Source of the DNA: Curtobacterium sp. ZW137
GTDB lineage: Bacteria > Actinomycetota > Actinomycetes > Actinomycetales > Microbacteriaceae
Direction: 5' to 3'
Assembly: GCF_003762905.1 (NCBI RefSeq)
Contig: NZ_RJKS01000002.1
Coordinates: 124,001 to 188,000 of the forward strand
DNA: 64,000 nucleotides
The notes under the pieces were generated by a model. That model had not been told where the DNA came from and searched no databases. It saw only the letters and a program-made list of their open reading frames with translations. Positions 27,295 to 36,042 of this stretch are shown one piece after another (within the stretch, counting starts at the first letter, position 1; each line of letters begins with the position of its first letter). The position numbers were made by a program, and so were the translations under genes.

Positions 27295-28448
27295 GACGCG
27301 CCTCCGGCCGAGGTCGCGCACCCGCCGAGCACGTCGGAGGTGAGCATCGTCGCCCCGAGCGCCGCCCACGCATCGCCGTAGTACGTCGGCGTCGTCGCGG
27401 CGGTCCGGTCGGCCCGGTCGACGTCCTTCGCGGCCGCACCGGTGGACCCGGCGGCCTGCTCGGCAGCGGCACGCGCGACGTACGCCAGCGCACTCCTGTC
27501 CCCGGTCACAGCGGTGCCGCCCAGGTCGAGCTGCGCCGCGAGCTGCGTCGTCCGGCGGAGTGTCGGCGCGATCGACGCCGCGAGGGAACGGTCGGCGCTC
27601 GTGCACGCCTCGGCGTACCGGAGCGGCATCCGCATCGCGTCGTAGCCGTACAGCACCCGGGCGTCGTTCCCGGTGGAGGGCATCGGGTCGACGCTGCCGT
27701 CCGCGTGCACCTGCGACCAGTCGCTCGGCAGGTCGGACTTCTCGAGCACGGCCTTCGTGACGGCCCGGGAGCCCGCTTCGAGCTCCTTCCAGCGGTCGTC
27801 CCCGGTGGCGGATGCGAGCACCCGGTAGGCGGCGGGCGACGCGTACGAGGCGTCGTACCGGTACGGCTCCGAGTCCGCCCACGGCCCGGGCAGCAGGATC
27901 CGCCCGAGGTCCGTCGTCGCGGTCTCGTGCTCGAGCACGGCGGCGGCCATCCGCTTGCCGGCCTTCGTGTAGGTGTCGTTCCCCCACGACGACCCGGCGA
28001 GCACGAGGGCCCGGGCGGTGTCGAGGTCGGCGTCGCTCGCGGACTGCCCGTCGGCGATGCCGCCGTCGGTCGTCCAGCGCCATGCGAGCAGGTCGTCGTC
28101 GGTGAGCATGTGCTTCGCCGTCCACTTCCAGATGTCACCGAAGCGCTCACGGTCACCCGAGGCGTAGGCGATGAGCAGGCCGTACGCCTGCCCCTCGCTG
28201 ACCGTGTCGTCGCCCTGGTCGGTGCGGACGATGCGGCCGTCCTGCTCGTACCGGTCGAGGAACGCGGCGCGCAGCTCGGCGGCGGAGCGGGTGCCGTCCG
28301 GCGCGGTTGTCGAGGTCGGGGTCGACGCGCCACCGGCGTCCGGCGCGGGGTCCGACCAGGGTCGGACCGCCGCGACGGCGATGCCGCCGGCGACGAGGAC
28401 CGCGGCGAGGCCGACGGCGGTGACGGGGATCCAGTTCCTGCGGGTCAT
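27291..28448 (-). CDS. Glycoside hydrolase family 8 (endoglucanase-type)
   Basis: A 385-residue secreted or membrane-anchored GH8 enzyme. The N-terminus (about residues 7-28) is a signal anchor. The catalytic acid is E85 in TVSEGQAYGLL, and ASDADLDTARALVLAGSSW (from about 137) matches the GH8 signature with its catalytic Asp. GH8 enzymes cut beta-1,4 glucans, and the cellulose-synthase-associated BcsZ belongs to this family. Beside a BcsA-like GT2 it probably trims a nascent beta-glucan. It is translationally coupled to the sortase. Confidence 0.88.
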   Translation of the reverse strand: MTRRNWIPVTAVGLAAVLVAGGIAVAAVRPWSDPAPDAGGASTPTSTTAPDGTRSAAELRAAFLDRYEQDGRIVRTDQGDDTVSEGQAYGLLIAYASGDRERFGDIWKWTAKHMLTDDDLLAWRWTTDGGIADGQSASDADLDTARALVLAGSSWGNDTYTKAGKRMAAAVLEHETATTDLGRILLPGPWADSEPYRYDASYASPAAYRVLASATGDDRWKELEAGSRAVTKAVLEKSDLPSDWSQVHADGSVDPMPSTGNDARVLYGYDAMRMPLRYAEACTSADRSLAASIAPTLRRTTQLAAQLDLGGTAVTGDRSALAYVARAAAEQAAGSTGAAAKDVDRADRTAATTPTYYGDAWAALGATMLTSDVLGGCATSAGGAS

Positions 28449-28473
28449 GCTGGCCTGCTCTCTGCTGGTTGAC

Positions 28474-28534
28474 GTGGACGACGGGCTGGTCGCCGTGGAC
28501 GACGGGCTGGCCGCCGTGGACGACGGGCTGGCTG
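28474..28534. repeat. 21-bp tandem repeat between GH8 and DUF4397 genes
   Basis: GTGGACGACGGGCTGGTCGCC repeats nearly three times. A GACGGGAGGC motif follows at 28543-28552. The rest of this 154-bp gap shows nothing I can name. Confidence 0.75.
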
Positions 28535-28602
28535 GGGCAGCGGACGGGAGGCTCGGATCACGTCAGCGGATCGGCGGACGTCAGCCGGGCCTCCGGTCCG
28601 GA

Positions 28603-29427
28603 TCAGTGGAACAGTCCGCGGAACACACGCACCACCGCGTGCAGGAACCCCGTTGCCGGGCGGTCGGCGGCCGTGCCGCCACCGCCGGTCTGGACCCCGC
28701 CCTTCGGCGTCGCTGCGGTGGCGGCAGCGTCGGTCACGGGCACGATCGTCAGGTCGCCCGCGCTGTTGTCGAGGACGAACAGGGTGGAGACGGTGTTGCC
28801 CTTGAGGTCGACGTCCGCGGTGCCGGTCTGGCCGCTCCCCGCGATGTCGAGGTCCCACTTGCCGGCGTCTACGGTGGCGTACTCCGTGGCGGTGCCGAAC
28901 GCGGCGTTCGTTGCGACGTCGGTGCCGTCCGCGGTGACGTCGACCTTCTTCGCCGTGGTCGCGGCCTGGACGAGCCGGAGCTTCGCCTTGCCGTCACCGG
29001 GCTGGGCGAGGTCGTCGGAGAACGCCGCGGTCTTCAGCGACTTGTTCTTGCCGTACGCGACGACGGTGCTCGCGTCGCCGCCCTGCACCGTGACGTCGGT
29101 GGAGATCACCGGGGTCGAGTCCGGTGCGTCCGAGGCGCGCATCGAGAGCACGTAGGTGCCGGCGGCGAGCTCCTGGTACGGGCTCACCTGGCCGTAGGTG
29201 ACGTCGTCGAGCTCGAAGACCTTCTTGCCGCCGGACAGGCTCGACAGTTCGACGTCGACGCCCTTCGTGTCCGGGGAGAGGTGGCCGACGCGGAGCCAGC
29301 CCTCGTCGGCGGTCGCGGCGCTGGCGGCCTGGGGTGCGGCGAGGCCGACGGTCGCGGCGACGAGGGTCGCGGCCAGGGCGCCGACGACGGCGACGCGACG
29401 GCGGGAGGTGCGTGCGGTGGCGTTCAT
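28603..29427 (-). CDS. DUF4397 secreted surface protein
   Basis: A 274-residue exported protein with a signal peptide (RRRVAVVGALAATLVAATVG, cleavage near AASA-ATA) and two beta-rich DUF4397 repeats (GWLRVGHLSPDTKGVDVELS and KLRLVQAATTAKKVDVTADG). The C-terminus reads GGVQTGGGGTA and then a short hydrophobic/basic tail, but no LPXTG. Similar Gly/Thr-rich tails occur near class F sortases, so covalent anchoring is plausible but is inference. A ribosome-binding site (AAGGAGC) precedes the ATG. Confidence 0.85.
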   Translation of the reverse strand: MNATARTSRRRVAVVGALAATLVAATVGLAAPQAASAATADEGWLRVGHLSPDTKGVDVELSSLSGGKKVFELDDVTYGQVSPYQELAAGTYVLSMRASDAPDSTPVISTDVTVQGGDASTVVAYGKNKSLKTAAFSDDLAQPGDGKAKLRLVQAATTAKKVDVTADGTDVATNAAFGTATEYATVDAGKWDLDIAGSGQTGTADVDLKGNTVSTLFVLDNSAGDLTIVPVTDAAATAATPKGGVQTGGGGTAADRPATGFLHAVVRVFRGLFH

Positions 29428-29487
29428 GGTGGTGCTCCTTCGGGTCGGTTGGTGCTGGTCGTTCCGGGTCAGGGCCGCGCGCGCTCC

Positions 29488-29546
29488 GTGAGCGGGCGAA
29501 ATGCCGGGGTGGTCGTGCCGCCGACCGTGGTGTTTCGCCCGCTCAC
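29488..29546. repeat. Palindromic element A, copy 7
   Basis: Arms GTGAGCGGGCGAAA and TTTCGCCCGCTCAC, with the loop CGTGCCGCCGACCGTGGT. It lies between the DUF4397 start and the 3' end of the GT-C gene, so it follows a gene end. Confidence 0.85.
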
Positions 29547-29617
29547 GGGAGCCCGCTCACGGGGCTCGTGCACGGGACGCACACGGGGCTCGCGCGGGAC
29601 GCACACGGGGGCGGCGG

Positions 29618-31606
29618 TCACGATGCGCTGACCGCGGTGCTCGTCGGGTCGGTCGTCGGGAAGACGATCGTCAGGGTGTCGCCGTCGCGTTCGACCGAGG
29701 TCGGGCGGAAGGCGCTGGACATGGCCTCGAGGGTCTGCTCGGTCCGGCTCGCGGCCTGCGTGCTCGACGCGTGCAGGACCACGCGGCGGAAGGCCTGGCC
29801 GGTCTCGCCGGTCATCGGGGTGAAGCGGTCGACCCGCACGGACCGGTCGGCGAGGACCTGGCCGAGGGCGATCATCGCCCGGGAGTCGACCTGGCCGGCG
29901 CGGAACTGCGACTTCGTCCCGGAGTCGGCCTCGAGTGCCGGGTTCTGGGCGAGCTGCGTGCCGAGCGTCTTCCGCTGGTCGGTGGCCTTCGTGATCTCCT
30001 GCTTCGCGGTGGTCTCGCCCTGCGGGTGGATCTGCCGGACGTCGACGGCCTGGTTGCCGGTACCGAAGGTCGCCACGCTCGTGGAGTTCGCGATCGCCTG
30101 ACGGACGTCCGACGACGAGTTCCCGCCGGTGCGCATCGAGTCCGTCGTGACGACGTAGTCGGAGTCCTTCCAGCCGTTGGGCGACTGCTTCTCCACGGCT
30201 CCGTCGGTGTCGAGCTTGTAGTACCAGACCACGTTGTTCCGGGCGAAGCCGTCGTTCACCAGGTCGACCCACATCGCGTCGTCGACGAGCATCCGGGAGC
30301 GCTTGTCGACGTTGTCGCCGATCCAGTTCTCCGCCTGCGCCATCGGCTTGTCGAGGTCGGTGACGAGGAACCCGCGGAGCTGCGAGCCCCAGAGCGGCAC
30401 GGCGGCCACGAGCGCGGCGACGGTGACGAGCGCCCACGCACCGCCGAGGGCGCGACGCGAGACCCCGCGGAAGCGGGTCCGGGCGCGGAAGGCGGTGATC
30501 CCGCTCAGGGCGAGGACGGCCCGCTCGCCGACGTAGGCGACGAGGAGCGCGGCGAACGGCACGAGCATGATCACGTACGGCACGGGCAGGTACCCGTTCG
30601 GACGGAACATCATCGCGAGGAGGAACACGAGCATCGCGGCGATCGGGCGGACGCGGCGCAGGAAGACCCCGACGATCGCGGCGGCCGAGCCGAGCACGAT
30701 GAAGACCGGGTCGAGCGCCCACCACTGCGACGCCGCCTCGTTCGCCAGGCTGCCGCCGGTGAAGAGCGACCCGCTCGCCTCGCGGCTGCCGAGCTGGTAG
30801 GTCACGCCCTCGAGCAGGCTGACCTTGCCGGCGCTCGGCAGGAGCTCTCCCTTGACCGCGGCGAGCAGGATGTACCCGCCACCGATCACGGCGAGGACCG
30901 CGCCGGCGACGCTGAGCGTGTACCGGCGGGTGCTCGGGTCGGCACGGCGGAACGCCATCCAGACCAGGAACGGCAGCGCCAGCAGGTAGGTCTCCTTGCT
31001 GAGCACCGCGACGCCGAGGCAGGCGGCCGCGCCGACGAAGCCCGCGAGCTGCTGCCGGCGGCTGAGCACCAGCACGAACGCGGCGAGGAGCCACGGGGTC
31101 GCGACGTTGTCGATGTAGACCGTGCGGTGGTACTGCAGCGCGAGCGGCGACAGGCCGAAGACGAGCACCGCGATCGCGGCGGTCGGACGGGCGGTGCCGA
31201 GGCGTCGGGCCAGCACGAACACCAGCACCGCGGAGACGGCGGCGAAGAACACCATCGCCTCACGCGCGGCCTCGACCGCGAACGGGTACCGCGCGAACGC
31301 TCCCGTCAGCGACGTGTAGCCGGCGATCTGGATCCAGCCGAGCGGCGGGTGGTCGTACCAGTACGTGTAGTGGGTCAGTTCGCCGAGGTGGGTGATCGCC
31401 CACGCCTGGGCGGTGTACGTGCCCTCGTCGTCGATGCGCTGCGGGATGCCGCCCATGTTCCAGGCCTGCACCACCGCGGCGATCGCCACGACGGGGAGGA
31501 GCCACGCGAGGCTCCGGGCGTGCACCTGGAACCAGAGGCGCACACCGGTGGCGGTGGTGGTCCCCCGGACCGGGATGCCGGTCGTGTGGGTGATGCTGGC
31601 GGTCAT
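29618..31606 (-). CDS. GT-C glycosyltransferase (GT39/ArnT-like)
   Basis: A 662-residue polytopic membrane protein with about 11-12 helices. The first extracellular loop has IPQRIDDEGTYTAQAWA and YWYDHPPLGWIQIAG, the acidic and DHPP motifs of polyprenyl-phosphate-sugar-dependent GT-C enzymes. The large C-terminal domain (about 430-662) is extracytoplasmic. It should transfer a sugar, perhaps mannose from Ppm1-made polyprenol-P-mannose, outside the membrane. The ATG at 31606 overlaps the GT2 stop (ATGA), so it is in one operon with GtrA and GT2. Confidence 0.88.
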   Translation of the reverse strand: MTASITHTTGIPVRGTTTATGVRLWFQVHARSLAWLLPVVAIAAVVQAWNMGGIPQRIDDEGTYTAQAWAITHLGELTHYTYWYDHPPLGWIQIAGYTSLTGAFARYPFAVEAAREAMVFFAAVSAVLVFVLARRLGTARPTAAIAVLVFGLSPLALQYHRTVYIDNVATPWLLAAFVLVLSRRQQLAGFVGAAACLGVAVLSKETYLLALPFLVWMAFRRADPSTRRYTLSVAGAVLAVIGGGYILLAAVKGELLPSAGKVSLLEGVTYQLGSREASGSLFTGGSLANEAASQWWALDPVFIVLGSAAAIVGVFLRRVRPIAAMLVFLLAMMFRPNGYLPVPYVIMLVPFAALLVAYVGERAVLALSGITAFRARTRFRGVSRRALGGAWALVTVAALVAAVPLWGSQLRGFLVTDLDKPMAQAENWIGDNVDKRSRMLVDDAMWVDLVNDGFARNNVVWYYKLDTDGAVEKQSPNGWKDSDYVVTTDSMRTGGNSSSDVRQAIANSTSVATFGTGNQAVDVRQIHPQGETTAKQEITKATDQRKTLGTQLAQNPALEADSGTKSQFRAGQVDSRAMIALGQVLADRSVRVDRFTPMTGETGQAFRRVVLHASSTQAASRTEQTLEAMSSAFRPTSVERDGDTLTIVFPTTDPTSTAVSAS

Positions 31607-33099
31607 CGGGTACCTCCGGCGCTGGTCGACGAGCCGGCGGTCGCGAAGACCGGCTCGGGGCTGGTGACGGCGGACGGGAAGCCGACCACCTCGGGCTGCT
31701 GCACCGGGGTGCGGTGCTGCCCGGTGTGCTCCGTCTTCTCCCAGCCGTTCTGCTTCCGGGCGTGCCGGATCACGGCTCGGACGGCCGCCGCGGCGAGGAA
31801 GACCTGGTACGGGATCAGGCCGAGGACGAGCTTCACGTAGTCGCGGATCCGGACCTTCTCCTTGTAGAGACGTCCGAACTCGCCGAGCCCGGCGATCTCC
31901 ACCGCCAGGAGCATCAGCGTCGGGGCGAGTGGGATGAAGGACACCAGGGCGATCGCCGTCGGGACCTTCACGAACGCGATCATGACCACGCTGAGCGGGA
32001 TGAGCAGTCCGGTCGCCGCCTGGATGAACGGCATCGTGAGCAGGTAGCGGGCGAAGAAGCGCTGCTTCAGCGTCGGGAGCTTCTTCCACTCCCCCTTCTC
32101 CAGGACCTGCAGGAAGCCCTGGTTCCAGCGGGTGCGCTGCTTCAGGAGGGACGCGAAGGTCGGCGGGGTCTCCTCGCGGGTGACCGCCTCCGGGCTGTAC
32201 GCCACGACGACCTTGGCGCCGTCGGCGGAGAGCCGGACCCCGAGCTCGCAGTCCTCGGCGAGGCAGTGCGCGTCCCAGCCGTTCGACCAGTCCAGGCGCT
32301 CCTTCGTCACGAAGACGGTGTTGCCGCCGAGCGGGATGAACTTCGACTCGGCGTGGAAGTGCAGACGCGAGCGGAACCAGAAGTAGTACTCGAGGACGTT
32401 CCGGAGCGACCACCAGCTGGACTTGAAGTTCATCAGCTGCACGCCGCCCTGCACGACGTCGGCGCCGGTCTCCTGGAACCGCGAGTCGACCAGGGTGAGC
32501 AGGTGCGGGTACACCTCGTCCTCCGCGTCGAACACGCCCACGACGTCACCGGTGGCGTGCTGCAGCGCCAGGTTCATCGCCTTCGGCTTGTTCTTCGGCA
32601 GGGTGTCGTCGACGACCACCTTGATCAGCCCGGGGTGGCGGGCAGCGGCCTCGCGGACGACCCGATCGGTGCCGGGGTCGTCCTCGCCGACGATCGCGAT
32701 GATCTCGAAGTCGGGGTGGTCCTGCGTGGCGAGCATGTCGAGCGTCTGCCCCATCACGTCCTCCTCGTGCCGGCCGGGCACCAGGAGCGTGAAGCGGTGC
32801 GCCGCGGGACGCGGCGTCTGGCTGAAGCTCGTCGCGCGGAGCGCGGAGCGCGAGCGCCAGGCGTGCAGCATCCACCACAGGGTGGACAGCGCGACCAGCG
32901 TGAGCAGGACGGAGATGGCGATGAGGGCGCTGTAGCCGATCCACTCGCCCACCGACCAGGCGGCGTGCGGGACCTGACCCGAGCCTCCCGTCGGGACGTC
33001 CGTGGTGCCCCGGTTCGGGACGTTCCCCGACGTGCCGGACTGGTCCTTCGGCTGCAGCAGTGGCCCCGCAGCGATGGTCAACGTGCTCAGCGGTGTCAT
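31603..33099 (-). CDS. Processive GT2 glycosyltransferase (cellulose synthase-like)
   Basis: A 498-residue membrane GT2. One N-terminal helix (about 50-75) precedes the catalytic domain with VVDDTLPKNKPKAMNLAL, GVFDAEDEVYP (D-x-D type), CLAEDCELGVRLS (general-base acidic motif) and KQRTRWNQGF (QxxRW). Three or four helices follow. These D, DxD, ED and QxxRW motifs are the hallmarks of cellulose, hyaluronan and related polymer synthases. With the adjacent GH8 a beta-glucan is likely. No PilZ domain is present. Neighbouring stops and starts overlap on both sides. Confidence 0.9.
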   Translation of the reverse strand: MTPLSTLTIAAGPLLQPKDQSGTSGNVPNRGTTDVPTGGSGQVPHAAWSVGEWIGYSALIAISVLLTLVALSTLWWMLHAWRSRSALRATSFSQTPRPAAHRFTLLVPGRHEEDVMGQTLDMLATQDHPDFEIIAIVGEDDPGTDRVVREAAARHPGLIKVVVDDTLPKNKPKAMNLALQHATGDVVGVFDAEDEVYPHLLTLVDSRFQETGADVVQGGVQLMNFKSSWWSLRNVLEYYFWFRSRLHFHAESKFIPLGGNTVFVTKERLDWSNGWDAHCLAEDCELGVRLSADGAKVVVAYSPEAVTREETPPTFASLLKQRTRWNQGFLQVLEKGEWKKLPTLKQRFFARYLLTMPFIQAATGLLIPLSVVMIAFVKVPTAIALVSFIPLAPTLMLLAVEIAGLGEFGRLYKEKVRIRDYVKLVLGLIPYQVFLAAAAVRAVIRHARKQNGWEKTEHTGQHRTPVQQPEVVGFPSAVTSPEPVFATAGSSTSAGGTR

Positions 33100-33611
33100 T
33101 CGACGATCTCCTTCGTGCGACGTGCGTCCCGGGAACGGAAGACGAGTGCCTTGTACGCGGCGAACCGGAACGCGGTGCCGAGGACCAGGCCGACCCCGTT
33201 GCCGGCGACGTTGTCGGCGAGGGTGGAGGTGAATCCGAGGAGGTAGTGCGAGACGTAGAGGCACCCGGCGGCGATGCCGAGGCCGATCAGGTTCGTGAGC
33301 GCGAACAGCAGGCCCTCGCGGATCGTCTCCCGACGTCCGGTGGTGCGCTCGGCGCGGAACGTGATGAAGCGGTTGAGGACGTACGCGACGGCCGTCGAGA
33401 CGACGGCCGAGGCGACCTTCGCGCCGATCGGCTTGTCGTCGAGCACCGTGGCGCGCAGCAGGTTGTAGACGCCGAGGTCGACGAGGAAGCAGAACGCGCC
33501 GATGGCGCCGAAGGACACGAGTTGGCGGGCGGTCGCGATCAGGGTCGCGAACCGGCCTGCGGATGTCACCCGTTCAGGTGGCACCACAACGAGGGTGTCG
33601 GTCGAGGTCAT
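33096..33611 (-). CDS. GtrA family membrane protein
   Basis: A 171-residue four-helix membrane protein of the GtrA family (VSFGAIGAFCFLVDLGVYNL, AYVLNRFITFRAER, FRFAAYKALVFR). GtrA proteins are proposed to help move polyprenyl-phosphate-linked sugars across the membrane. It is the first gene of the GtrA-GT2-GT-C operon (ATGA overlap with GT2), which fits supply of lipid-linked sugar to the GT-C enzyme. Confidence 0.9.
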   Translation of the reverse strand: MTSTDTLVVVPPERVTSAGRFATLIATARQLVSFGAIGAFCFLVDLGVYNLLRATVLDDKPIGAKVASAVVSTAVAYVLNRFITFRAERTTGRRETIREGLLFALTNLIGLGIAAGCLYVSHYLLGFTSTLADNVAGNGVGLVLGTAFRFAAYKALVFRSRDARRTKEIVE

Positions 33612-33730
33612 GCCCCCGATTCGGGGGGCTTCTCGTCTGGGTTTGGGTGGGGTACGTACTTACCCAGGGGTCTGCCAGACGCGCGACACGCGTTGTTCAT
33701 CCGGGGTACGCGTGGTGCGGTCCGCAACTG

Positions 33731-33774
33731 CGGACGGGAGGCACGGTGCCAGCTGGCACCGTGCCTCCCGTCCG
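33731..33774. repeat. Palindromic element B, copy 2; probable terminator
   Basis: A perfect 44-bp palindrome (arms CGGACGGGAGGCACGGTGCC, centre AGCT) 15 bp after the stop of the aldo/keto reductase gene on the minus strand. It differs from copy 1 by a compensated base pair in the arm, which argues for selection on the hairpin. Confidence 0.85.
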
Positions 33775-33788
33775 TGGTGGGGTGGCGT

Positions 33789-34793
33789 CTACGCGGGGCG
33801 CGAGGTCGGGCTCACGCTCTTCGAGGAGTCGCGTTCCGGGATGTCGCCGAGCGCTTCGTCGATGGCACGCAGTGCATCGGCGTCGAGCGTCACGCCCGCG
33901 GCCTTGACGTTGTCCGTGACCTGCGACGGACGGGAGGCCCCGACGATCGCGCTGGCCACGTTCTCGTTCTGCAGCGTCCACGCGATGGCGAGCTGGGCGA
34001 GGGTCAGACCAGCCTGGTCGGCGACCGGCTGCAGGCGCTGGACGGCCTCGAGGACCTCGTCGCGCATGAACCGCTTGATCATGTCCGCGCCGCCCTTCTC
34101 GTCCGTGGCGCGGGAGCCCTCGGGCAGCGGCTGGCCGGGCTTGTACTTGCCCGTCAGCACACCCTGCGCGATCGGCGACCAGACGATCTGGGACAGGCCG
34201 AGCTCCTTCGAGGTGGGGACGACCTCGCCCTCGATGACCCGCCAGAGCATCGAGTACTGCGGCTGGTTCGAGATGAGCTGGAAGCCGAGCTCCTTCGCGA
34301 GCGACGCGCCCGCGCGGATCTGCTCCGCGGTCCACTCGGAGACGCCGATGTAGAGCGCCTTGCCCTGTCGCACCACGTCGGCGAAGGCCTGCATGGTCTC
34401 TTCGAGCGGGGTCTCGTAGTCGTAGCGGTGCGCCTGGTAGAGGTCGACGTAGTCCGTCTGGAGGCGGGTCAGCGAGCCGTTGATCGACTCCATGATGTGC
34501 TTGCGGGAGAGGCCGACGTCGTTGTGCTGCTTCGGGCCGGTGGGCCAGTAGACCTTCGTGAAGACCTCGAGGCCGGCACGACGCTCACCCTTGAGCGCTT
34601 CGCCGAGGACCGTCTCCGCCGCCGTGTTGGCGTACGTGTCCGCGGTGTCGAACGTGGTGATGCCGGCGTCGAGCGCTGCCCGGACACACTGGGTGGCGAC
34701 GTCGTTCTCGACCTGCGAGCCGTGGGTGAGCCAGTTGCCGTACGTGATCTCGGAGATCTTGAGGCCGGAGTTGCCGAGGTACCTGAATTCCAT
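33789..34793 (-). CDS. Aldo/keto reductase (Kv-beta/YghZ-like)
   Basis: A 334-residue NADPH-dependent TIM-barrel oxidoreductase. It starts MEFRYLGNSGLKISEITYGN. The catalytic tetrad is visible: Asp and Tyr in TTFDTADTYANTAAE, Lys in EVFTKVYW and His in DLYQAHRYDYE. IVGASRPSQVTDNVKA is the cofactor 2'-phosphate-binding end. It should reduce aldehydes, possibly methylglyoxal-like, but the substrate is not certain. It is monocistronic, with element B as its terminator. Confidence 0.92.
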   Translation of the reverse strand: MEFRYLGNSGLKISEITYGNWLTHGSQVENDVATQCVRAALDAGITTFDTADTYANTAAETVLGEALKGERRAGLEVFTKVYWPTGPKQHNDVGLSRKHIMESINGSLTRLQTDYVDLYQAHRYDYETPLEETMQAFADVVRQGKALYIGVSEWTAEQIRAGASLAKELGFQLISNQPQYSMLWRVIEGEVVPTSKELGLSQIVWSPIAQGVLTGKYKPGQPLPEGSRATDEKGGADMIKRFMRDEVLEAVQRLQPVADQAGLTLAQLAIAWTLQNENVASAIVGASRPSQVTDNVKAAGVTLDADALRAIDEALGDIPERDSSKSVSPTSRPA

Positions 34794-34879
34794 GCTCCGA
34801 CGCTACCGCGCGCGCCCGGCGCCGCGGGAGGCCCCCGCGGGGCCTCCCGCGCGGCGCGCCGCGCGCCGCGGCCGCGCTC

Positions 34880-34940
34880 CCGCGGGAGGGGGAGGTCGAG
34901 CGGGAGGGACGGGGGAGGTCGAGCGGGAGGGACGGGGGGG
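34880..34940. repeat. GC-rich tandem repeat and G-run in a divergent intergenic gap
   Basis: GAGGTCGAGCGGGAGGGACGG is repeated, ending in a run of nine G residues at about 34934-34942. The 314-bp gap 34794-35107 also holds nested GCGCGC palindromes (about 34810-34880) and element A copy 8. No promoter box is obvious. Confidence 0.7.
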
Positions 34941-34947
34941 GGGACGT

Positions 34948-35005
34948 CGAGCGGGCGAAATACCCGGGTCCGTCCGCCGTCGGACACTGGCATTCCGCCC
35001 GCTCG
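34948..35005. repeat. Palindromic element A, copy 8
   Basis: Arms CGAGCGGGCGAAATACCCGG and GGCATTCCGCCCGCTCG, one arm with a T-to-C change that breaks one pair. Unlike most copies it lies between divergent genes. Confidence 0.85.
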
Positions 35006-35107
35006 ACTTCCGTGGCGCCTCCTCCACAAGCGGGTGTCCGTCTCGACGGTCCACAGTGGAGGCTCGACTCACCACCTGGACGGCGGTCCCCCTACGAGCA
35101 TGTGGAG

Positions 35108-36040
35108 ATGACCGCCAGACGTCGACTCCCGTCGGCACTCCGCAATGCCTCGTTCCGCGTACGCAACGCACTCCACCGAGGGGTTCCCCGAGGCCGACTC
35201 GACGCGCGAGACCTCGTCCGTCCGTACCACGGGGTGCGCTCCCCGGCGCCGCCAGGAACCACCGAGGAACGTGCTCGAGCGCTCGCCCCGCGGCTGCGAG
35301 CAGACCAGGTCTTCAGCCATGTCACCGCTGCGGCGATCATCGGCGTCCCGCTCCCCCGACGGATCGAACGGGATCTCCGGCTGCACGTCACGACGATCGG
35401 CGTCGACCAGGCACTCCGCGTCCGTGGTGCCGTCGGACACCGCGCGCGGTACGGCACGGTGCGCTGGTCACACGCGCGCGGGGTGCCGATCAGTCATCCG
35501 GCCGACACGTTCGTCGCGCTCGCGACCCTCCTCACCCTCGACGAGCTCATCGTCGCCGGCGATGCACTCGTGGGCTGGCTCGGATGGCTGACCGTCGACG
35601 AGTTGACCGCAGCGGTTCGGCGCCGTCGACGGATCAGGGGCATCGTGAAACTGCGCGCGGCGCTCCTCGAGATCCGGGTGGGATCGCGGTCCCCAGGAGA
35701 GACCAGAACGCGACTCGCACTCGTTCGCCGTGGACTCCCCGAACCGGCCCTGAACCACGACGTCGTGGTCGACGGAGTCTGGATCGCCTGCGTCGACCTC
35801 GCGTACCCGGAAGCCCGAGTGGCGATCGAGTACGAGAGCGACCTCCACCGAACCGATCCAGGCACGTTCAAGAAGGACCTCACCCGTGGTGAACACCTGA
35901 AGGACGTCGACTGGTGGCTGGTCCGATCGACAGCGGACGACCTCGGACGGAACGTGGACCGCTTCGTCTGGCGCATCCGTCGGCTGCTCGACGTCGGTAC
36001 CGCTGGACGCCACGACACGCGGTCGACGGCGCTCCGATGA
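35108..36040 (+). CDS. DUF559-type protein with AbiEi-like N-terminal region
   Basis: A 310-residue protein typical of actinobacterial stand-alone 'AbiEi-like/DUF559' genes. The N-terminal half (DQVFSHVTAAAIIGVPLPRR) resembles the winged-helix substrate region of AbiEi-like antitoxins. The C-terminal part (IACVDLAYPEARVAIEYESDLHR, then WWLVRST) matches the Vsr/DUF559 nuclease-like fold, with D and E-x-E-like acidic residues. No toxin gene is adjacent, so a toxin-antitoxin role is not supported. I chose the ATG at 35108. Codon use is slightly less GC-biased than its neighbours. Confidence 0.7.
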   Translation: MTARRRLPSALRNASFRVRNALHRGVPRGRLDARDLVRPYHGVRSPAPPGTTEERARALAPRLRADQVFSHVTAAAIIGVPLPRRIERDLRLHVTTIGVDQALRVRGAVGHRARYGTVRWSHARGVPISHPADTFVALATLLTLDELIVAGDALVGWLGWLTVDELTAAVRRRRRIRGIVKLRAALLEIRVGSRSPGETRTRLALVRRGLPEPALNHDVVVDGVWIACVDLAYPEARVAIEYESDLHRTDPGTFKKDLTRGEHLKDVDWWLVRSTADDLGRNVDRFVWRIRRLLDVGTAGRHDTRSTALR

Positions 36041-36042
36041 AC

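Noticed and set aside
35108-36040. Type IV toxin-antitoxin system
   Set aside because: Only the AbiEi-like protein is present; neither neighbour looks like an AbiEii toxin.
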